A DNA stretch of 18,335 nucleotides from the NCBI GenBank assembly GCA_004555735.1, contig SFHH01000017.1, positions 1-18,335 of the forward strand. Reading direction: 5' to 3'. This document shows, in pieces, positions 13,890 to 18,335 of the stretch (its first letter is position 1; each line of letters begins with the position of its first letter). The translations under genes and the position numbers were made by a program. Under the pieces are notes generated by a model. That model saw nothing but the letters and a program-made list of their open reading frames with translations, did not search any database and was not told the DNA's origin. Source of the stretch: Acidaminococcus fermentans. GTDB lineage: Bacteria > Bacillota_C > Negativicutes > Acidaminococcales > Acidaminococcaceae.

Positions 13890-14309
13890 ATGGAAAATCT
13901 GCTTCAAATGGCCTGGCCTTTCATTCTCATGGGTGTGATCTTCTACTTGATGATCTACCGTCCCCAGAAACGGGACCAGAAGAAACGCAGCGAGATGCTG
14001 GACTCCCTGAAGGTGGGCACCAACATCGTCACCATCGGCGGTATCCTGGGTACCATCACGAAAGTCTACGAGGACAAGATCCGGATCAAAGTGGCAGAAG
14101 GCGTGGAGATGCACATCCGCAAAACAGCCGTAGGCGGCGTGATCACCTCTGCTTTCGACAAGAAGAATAACCGGAAAGCTGCCAAGAAAGAAGAAGCTCC
14201 TAAGAAGGACGAGGCCCCTAAGGCGGAACCGGAAAGCAAGCCCGCAGAAGCTGCAGAAGCTCCGGCAGCAGACGCCCCCAAGGCTGAAGGGACCGGAGAA
14301 GGAAAGTAA
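13890..14309 (+). CDS. yajC: Preprotein translocase subunit YajC
   Basis: A 139-residue small membrane protein associated with SecDF and YidC. A single N-terminal membrane helix (about 8-23) is followed by YRPQKRDQKKR and the conserved region with VGTNIVTIGGILGTI. From residue 91 there is a low-complexity tail rich in Lys, Glu, Ala and Pro with repeated E-A-P-K units, making the protein longer than the usual 85-110 residues. A TTG codon precedes the ATG in frame; the ATG at 13890 is 9 nt from GAGGAGG and is preferred. The start lies just behind tgt, and its stop overlaps the next start by 1 nt. Confidence 0.93.
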   Translation: MENLLQMAWPFILMGVIFYLMIYRPQKRDQKKRSEMLDSLKVGTNIVTIGGILGTITKVYEDKIRIKVAEGVEMHIRKTAVGGVITSAFDKKNNRKAAKKEEAPKKDEAPKAEPESKPAEAAEAPAADAPKAEGTGEGK

Positions 14310-14884
14310 TGGATAAGAAAGCGGTCCGCCAGGAAATCAGGGAGAAGATCCAGAAACTGAACCAGCGGGAAATCCATAAATACAACCGGGAGATCAACAG
14401 CCATATCGTCAACAGCCGTCTGTTCCTAGAAGGGAAAGTGATCATGGGCTACCTGGGAGAACCGGGAGAAGTGAACATCGACCAGTCCCTCCAGACCGCC
14501 CTCAACATGGGCAAGACTGTCTGCGTGCCCCAGATCCTGGAAGGACCAGGGGTCATGGCAGCGGCCCGGCTGGTGACCCTGAAGAAGCTGGGGCGGGATC
14601 GGTACGGCATCCGTACGCCCCAGGAACCTGTGGAAACCATCGCTCCAGAAAACATCGACCTGGTGCTGACACCGGGCCTGGGATTTACGGCCCAAGGGGA
14701 ACGGCTGGGACGGGGAGCCGGCTATTATGACCGATTCCTGCCACGGTGTACCAAAGGGGTTCCCATGGCAATCGGGTATGAAGTGCAGGTCCAGAAAGAA
14801 CTGCCCACCAATGCCCATGATGCAAAAGTCCGTTATCTGTGTACGGAAAAAGGACTGCGGGTATGCAAGAATAACGGTAAATAA
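14309..14884 (+). CDS. 5-formyltetrahydrofolate cyclo-ligase
   Basis: A 191-residue enzyme that converts 5-formyltetrahydrofolate with ATP to 5,10-methenyltetrahydrofolate, clearing an inhibitory folate and recycling one-carbon units. The N-terminal K-x-x-x-R basic helix and the signature ERLGRGAGYYDRFL (131-144), which forms the nucleotide/phosphate site, identify the family. The V-L-T-P-G-L-G-F segment is also typical. It sits between yajC and secD, overlapping yajC by 1 nt and separated from secD by 12 nt, so it is co-expressed with translocase genes although its function is unrelated. Confidence 0.93.
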   Translation: MDKKAVRQEIREKIQKLNQREIHKYNREINSHIVNSRLFLEGKVIMGYLGEPGEVNIDQSLQTALNMGKTVCVPQILEGPGVMAAARLVTLKKLGRDRYGIRTPQEPVETIAPENIDLVLTPGLGFTAQGERLGRGAGYYDRFLPRCTKGVPMAIGYEVQVQKELPTNAHDAKVRYLCTEKGLRVCKNNGK

Positions 14885-14896
14885 GGAGGAATCGTT

Positions 14897-16150
14897 TTGG
14901 AGGGTAAAAATCGGGTCAAGCTGCTGGTTTCAGTGCTGGCCATCGTGATTGCATTTGCCGTATTCATCAAGCCGCTGGCCAGTACGGTAAAACAGGGGCT
15001 GGATCTGCAGGGAGGCACCCATGTGGTACTCCAGGCCCAGGAAACACCAGAGAGCAAGGTGGATGATGACGCCATCAACCGGTCCATCCAGATCATCAGC
15101 CGCCGGGTCAACGAACTGGGCCTGACGGAACCGGTGATCCAGCGCCAGGGCAAGGACAAGATCATCGTGGAACTGCCTGGGGTAAAGGATCCGGAACAGG
15201 CCATTGCCATGCTGGGCAAGACGGCCATGCTGGAATTCAAGGATATGGAAGGGAACACCGTCCTCACAGGGAAGGACCTGAAAGATTCCAAAGCCAGTGC
15301 CGATCAAAGCGGGCAGCCGGTGGTCACGCTCCAATTCAGTGATGAAGGAGCCAAGAAATTCTCCGATCTGACGGCCCGGAATGTAGGTCGGCAGATTGCC
15401 ATCCTGTTGGACGGCAAGGTGCTCACCGCGCCTCGGGTCAGTGAACCTATCACCGGAGGCAATGCCCAGATCACAGGTTCTAAAGACGCCAAGGAAGCCG
15501 AACATCTGGCCATCCTCCTGCGCAGCGGCTCCCTGCCGGTGAAACTGGAAGTAGTGGAAAACCGTACCGTAGGTCCTACCCTGGGACAGGACGCTAAGGA
15601 TGCCAGCATGAAAGCCTTTGCCATCGGCCTGGCGGGAGTATTCCTGTTCATGCTGCTGTACTACCGGTTGGCGGGATTGGTGGCAGATATCGTACTGCTG
15701 CTCTACACCCTGCTGCTGCTGGCGGTGATGAAGGGGCTCAACGCCACTTTGACCCTGCCGGGCATCGCCGGGATCATCCTGTCCATCGGGATGGCCGTGG
15801 ATGCCAACGTGCTGATCTTTGAACGGTTCAAGGAAGAAATCCAGGCCGGCAAGACTCTCCGGGCTGCTGTGAATTCCGGTTTTTCCCGGGCTTTTACTAC
15901 CATCCTGGATTCCAATGTGACCACCCTCATGGCCGCAGCGGTGCTCTTCTATCTGGGAACCGGGCCCATCAAGGGCTTTGCAGTGACACTGGCCCTTGGG
16001 GTCTTGATCAGCATGTTCACGGCGGTGACGGTGACCAAGTTCATCCTCGGCGCCTTCATTGGCAGCAACTTTACGAAGAATCCGGCCTGGTTCGGGGCGA
16101 AAGCCTTCCAGCCGAAAGCGAAAGACGGAAAAGGGGAGGCGGCACGATGA
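14897..16150 (+). CDS. secD: Protein translocase subunit SecD
   Basis: A 417-residue membrane protein that with SecF uses the proton gradient to help pull exported proteins across the membrane. TM1 (about 9-25) is followed by DLQGGTHVV (36-44), a large external domain (about 45-235), then a block of five membrane helices containing G-M-A-V-D-A-N-V-L-I-F-E-R, typical of SecD. It starts at TTG (14897), 6 nt after AAGGAGGA; no ATG with a comparable site exists nearby. The external domain is shorter than in E. coli SecD, as usual outside Proteobacteria. Its TGA overlaps the secF ATG. Confidence 0.95.
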   Translation: MEGKNRVKLLVSVLAIVIAFAVFIKPLASTVKQGLDLQGGTHVVLQAQETPESKVDDDAINRSIQIISRRVNELGLTEPVIQRQGKDKIIVELPGVKDPEQAIAMLGKTAMLEFKDMEGNTVLTGKDLKDSKASADQSGQPVVTLQFSDEGAKKFSDLTARNVGRQIAILLDGKVLTAPRVSEPITGGNAQITGSKDAKEAEHLAILLRSGSLPVKLEVVENRTVGPTLGQDAKDASMKAFAIGLAGVFLFMLLYYRLAGLVADIVLLLYTLLLLAVMKGLNATLTLPGIAGIILSIGMAVDANVLIFERFKEEIQAGKTLRAAVNSGFSRAFTTILDSNVTTLMAAAVLFYLGTGPIKGFAVTLALGVLISMFTAVTVTKFILGAFIGSNFTKNPAWFGAKAFQPKAKDGKGEAAR

Positions 16151-17028
16151 ATAAATTTTCCATAGTCAAGCATGCCAAGATCTTCTTTTCCATCACCGCA
16201 GTGGTGCTGATCGTAGGGCTCGTTTCCATGTTCACCCGGGGATTCAACCTGGGCATCGATTTCACTGGCGGCAGCATCCTGGATATCAAATTCGACCAGC
16301 CGGTATCCGTAGCCCAGGTCCGGACTGTGCTCAGCGACCATCAGCTGGGCAGCAGTGTGATCCAGCTGGGCAGCAGCGACCAGCAGGTAGAAACCAGCCA
16401 GTCGGTCTTGATCCGTACCGGGATCATCAGCGACAGCCAGCGGGTGGAAGTGATGAACGACCTGACCAGCCGCCTGGGGAAGAATGAAGTGCTCCGGGTA
16501 GAAAACGTAGGGGCTACCGTGGGCGGCGACCTGGTGAAATCTGCCATCGGAGCAGTGGTCCTCAGCTGGGTGCTGATGATCATCTACATCACCATCCGGT
16601 TCGAGCTGCGTTTCGCACTGGCTGCCATCGTAGCCCTGATCATCGATGTGCTGGTGACCCTTACCTGGTTCTCGGTGCTCCATCTGGAAATCGATTCTTC
16701 CTTCGTGGCTGCACTGCTTACGGTAGTAGGGTATTCCGTCAACGGCACTATCGTGGTGTTCGACCGGATCCGGGAGAACCTCCACACCCATCGCCGGAGC
16801 GAAAGCCTGGGGGATCTGGTGGATACCAGCATCTGGCAGACCATGACCCGGAGTGTATATACCACCCTGACAACCTTGTTTGCGGTGGTGGCCATCTTCC
16901 TGTTCGGGGGAGAGACCATCCACAACTTCTCCTTTGCCATGCTGGTGGGCTTTGGCAGCGGGTTCTATACCTCCACCTTCCTGGCCGGGAGCATGTGGCT
17001 GTTCTTTAAGAAGAAACTAGGGAGATAA
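16147..17028 (+). CDS. secF: Protein translocase subunit SecF
   Basis: A 293-residue partner of SecD. TM1 (about 11-28) leads into GIDFTGGSILDIKF (36-49), followed by a small external domain and five further membrane helices with the block VVGYSVNGTIVVFDRIRENL characteristic of SecF. It overlaps secD by 4 nt, indicating coupled translation and equal amounts. It is the last gene of the long plus-strand run, followed by two successive hairpins. Separate secD and secF genes, not a fused secDF, are present. Confidence 0.96.
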   Translation: MNKFSIVKHAKIFFSITAVVLIVGLVSMFTRGFNLGIDFTGGSILDIKFDQPVSVAQVRTVLSDHQLGSSVIQLGSSDQQVETSQSVLIRTGIISDSQRVEVMNDLTSRLGKNEVLRVENVGATVGGDLVKSAIGAVVLSWVLMIIYITIRFELRFALAAIVALIIDVLVTLTWFSVLHLEIDSSFVAALLTVVGYSVNGTIVVFDRIRENLHTHRRSESLGDLVDTSIWQTMTRSVYTTLTTLFAVVAIFLFGGETIHNFSFAMLVGFGSGFYTSTFLAGSMWLFFKKKLGR

Positions 17029-17045
17029 GGCGCTTTGGCGCCTTA
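17026..17045 (+). terminator. First hairpin after secF
   Basis: The perfect 8-bp stem TAAGGCGC (17026-17033) / GCGCCTTA (17038-17045) with loop TTTG begins on the secF stop codon. No T-run follows, so alone it would stabilise the 3' end rather than terminate. Next come one clear heptamer in inverted orientation (GGTCTCG, 17051-17057) and the second hairpin. Confidence 0.55.
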
Positions 17046-17059
17046 CCTCCGGTCTCGGT

Positions 17060-17099
17060 CCGATTGACAGAACCCGTCCCTAGGGCCGGGTTCTTTTTT
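17060..17099 (+). terminator. Second hairpin after secF: REP-like copy B and terminator
   Basis: AGAACCCG (17069-17076) pairs with CGGGTTCT (17087-17094) around a 10-nt loop that contains CCCTAGGG. A T6 tract (17094-17099) follows, giving a proper intrinsic terminator for the long operon. Positions 17094-17060 on the minus strand align to 53-87 on the plus strand with 28 of 35 identities, including a compensatory stem change. It is thus both terminator and repeat copy. Confidence 0.75.
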
Positions 17100-17206
17100 A
17101 TTTGGCAGAAGCAGCCTGATGTCGGCGCCAGTAACGGATATCTTGTATTCAGTTGGATAATACGGTTTTCCATATTCATAAAATTTGGTTGCAAATTTTT
17201 TCACTC
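17100..17206. other. AT-richer intergenic stretch with no convincing gene
   Basis: No coding sequence is supported here. A weak promoter for the downstream dehydrogenase could be TTGGAT (17153-17158), 18 bp before CATAAA (17177-17182), each matching four of six bases. A short GTATT/AATAC inverted repeat (17145-17163) overlaps it. Nothing else is recognised. Confidence 0.3.
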
Positions 17207-17210
17207 GGCT

Positions 17211-17238
17211 CGAGAACCGAGACCCGAGACTCGTGACC
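17211..17238. repeat. Four tandem 7-bp units (CGAGACC type), array C
   Basis: Four heptamers in a row: CGAGAAC, CGAGACC, CGAGACT and CGTGACC. They are preceded by GGCT (17207-17210) and abut the hairpin at 17239. The layout is the same as at 86-117, in the same plus-strand orientation, but here it lies in the leader of a gene rather than behind one. Confidence 0.6.
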
Positions 17239-17260
17239 GGCTGCTGCTTTGGCAGCAGCC
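17239..17260 (+). promoter_or_regulatory. Leader hairpin before the hydroxyacid dehydrogenase gene
   Basis: The perfect 9-bp stem GGCTGCTGC (17239-17247) / GCAGCAGCC (17252-17260) has the loop TTTG. It lacks a downstream T-run and ends only a few bases before the ribosome site (AAGGAAAGGA). It could hold back or protect the message. It corresponds in position to the terminator hairpin of element A. Confidence 0.45.
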
Positions 17261-17281
17261 CATAAGGAAAGGACTGATACC

Positions 17282-18229
17282 ATGAAAATCGCAGTGCCTA
17301 TGTTTGTACGGGAAAAGGATAAAAAAGTCTTGGAAGCAGCGGCTCCTGGGGCAGAATTTGTCTATGGGAAGGCGGCAGCTGACCTTAAGGGGGCGGAAGT
17401 GATCATCGGCAATATCGCTCCTAAAAAGTTGGCAAATCTGCCGGACTTGAAATGGCTCCAGCTCAATTCCGCCGGAGCTGATGCCTACTGCAAACCGGGA
17501 ATCCTGTCTCCTCGCGTGCAGCTGACCAACAGCACCGGGGCCTATGGGCAGGCGCTTTCGGAACATATGCTGGCCCTTGTCCTCTCCCTCCAGAAGAAGT
17601 TGTACCTGTACCAACGGAATCAGAGCCGACACCAGTGGAAGGACGAAGGGGAAGTGACCAGCCTGGCCGGAGCTACAGTGGTGATCGTGGGCTTCGGGGA
17701 TATCGGCAGGGCCTTCGGGAAGCTGTGCCGCCTCCTGGGAGCCCGTGTGCTCGGCATCCGGCGGCACCAGGGTCCTGTCCCGCCTGAAACGGATGAAATA
17801 GGGACTCTGGCAGAATTGCCGAAATTCCTGGCCCAGGCGGATGTAGTAGCCAGTGTGCTTCCCGGAACGCCGGAGACCGCCCATCTCTATGATGCCCAGC
17901 TTTTCAAAGCCATGAAACAGGGGGCCTTGTTCCTCAACTGCGGCCGGGGCAATGCGGTGGTCCAGGCAGACTTGCGACAGGCCCTGCTGGAAGGACATCT
18001 GGCCGGAGCGGCCTTGGATGTGACGGATCCGGAGCCTTTGCCTCCAGATAGCCCGCTGTGGGATGTGCCCAATCTCCTGATCACGCCCCATATCAGCGGG
18101 GATTATCACCTGCCCCAGACTTGGGACCGGGTAGTGGCTATAGCCGCTCGGAACCTGCGGCATTACCTGGCTGGAGAACCTCTGGAAAATGCAGTGGATC
18201 GGAAAACGGGATATAAGACGAGTATATAA
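17282..18229 (+). CDS. D-2-hydroxyacid dehydrogenase, NAD-binding
   Basis: A 315-residue cytosolic oxidoreductase that interconverts 2-oxoacids and D-2-hydroxyacids with NAD(P)H. The Rossmann motif V-G-F-G-D-I-G-R lies near residues 137-144. The catalytic set is visible as Arg in N-C-G-R-G-N, Glu in T-D-P-E-P-L-P and His in T-P-H-I-S-G. The substrate loop N-S-A-G-A-D-A-Y is also typical. The frame is open upstream through the leader hairpin, but the ATG at 17282 follows a purine-rich ribosome site and begins the conserved N-terminal strand. The exact substrate (glyoxylate, hydroxypyruvate, phosphoglycerate or a longer 2-oxoacid) cannot be assigned. It is probably a monocistronic unit. Confidence 0.92.
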   Translation: MKIAVPMFVREKDKKVLEAAAPGAEFVYGKAAADLKGAEVIIGNIAPKKLANLPDLKWLQLNSAGADAYCKPGILSPRVQLTNSTGAYGQALSEHMLALVLSLQKKLYLYQRNQSRHQWKDEGEVTSLAGATVVIVGFGDIGRAFGKLCRLLGARVLGIRRHQGPVPPETDEIGTLAELPKFLAQADVVASVLPGTPETAHLYDAQLFKAMKQGALFLNCGRGNAVVQADLRQALLEGHLAGAALDVTDPEPLPPDSPLWDVPNLLITPHISGDYHLPQTWDRVVAIAARNLRHYLAGEPLENAVDRKTGYKTSI

Positions 18230-18237
18230 GGTCTGGA

Positions 18238-18285
18238 GGGGCTGTTGCACGTTAATGGTCGATGAGACCTCTTGAAAGCCCTTTT
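18238..18285 (+). terminator. Degenerate TGTTGCA-family terminator after the dehydrogenase gene
   Basis: The left arm GGGGCTGTTGCACG (18238-18251) matches the family hairpins, but the matching TGCAACA right arm is missing. Only GGGCT (18239-18243) / AGCCC (18277-18281) pairs, enclosing GGTC-GATGA-GACC (18257-18269) and followed by T4. An alternative AGGTCT (18229-18234) / AGACCT (18265-18270) pairing competes. It is probably a weak terminator. Confidence 0.45.
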
Positions 18286-18335
18286 ATCTGTGTCCTGTCA
18301 TTATGGACTAAAAGAGGCATCGAAAAATGATGGAT
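18286..18335. other. End of window, no supported gene
   Basis: A short GTCC/GGAC inverted repeat (18292-18308) is followed by AGAGG (18313-18317) and ATG (18327). This might be the start of another gene, but only nine coding bases are inside the window, so no call is made. Confidence 0.15.

Noticed and set aside
17239..17260. Leader hairpin as a T-box or other known riboswitch
   Set aside because: It is a simple 9-bp stem without the conserved T-box bulge, specifier loop or antiterminator, and no known aptamer motif is seen.
18327..18335. Start of a further gene at the window edge
   Set aside because: Only three codons are inside the window, so nothing can be identified.

Overview
The window is about 18.3 kb of compactly coded, moderately GC-rich bacterial DNA. 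It holds 16 intact protein genes, no RNA genes, no transposase and no CRISPR array. The gene set points to an anaerobic member of the Firmicutes. The order yebC, ruvC-ruvA-ruvB, a SpoIID-domain gene, queA, tgt, yajC, secD, secF, together with a monomeric [FeFe] hydrogenase and RuvC rather than RecU, suggests the class Negativicutes. An Acidaminococcus-like gut anaerobe would fit. That placement is inferred from gene content and order; no marker rRNA is present.

Left part (1-4000): a lone biotin synthase gene (bioB, minus strand) is divergent from a small glutaredoxin-like gene. That gene converges on a minus-strand pair, nadE (glutamine-dependent NAD+ synthetase) and queT (ECF S-component for a queuosine precursor). 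Middle (4000-7440): thrC and a [FeFe] hydrogenase of the group B type are each single transcription units on the plus strand with their own promoter candidates. A perfect inverted repeat straddles the thrC -10 box.

Right part (7441-17045): a long plus-strand run of overlapping or nearly touching genes. It covers a YebC-family regulator, Holliday-junction processing (ruvCAB), a secreted SpoIID/LytB-domain protein, the last steps of queuosine tRNA modification (queA, tgt), Sec accessory translocation (yajC, secD, secF) and an embedded 5-formyltetrahydrofolate cyclo-ligase. An intrinsic terminator lies between yebC and ruvC with almost no room for a new promoter. After secF come a double hairpin and a D-2-hydroxyacid dehydrogenase gene with its own leader.

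The least ordinary content is intergenic. Terminator-type hairpins at gene ends belong to a repeat family with a TGTTGCA core. Near both ends of the window there is a modular element: a REP-like hairpin whose two copies differ by a compensatory base-pair change, tandem CGAGACC-type heptamers, and a second strong hairpin. No defence system, prophage or biosynthetic cluster is visible. The long open frames antisense to the real genes are best explained by codon bias.
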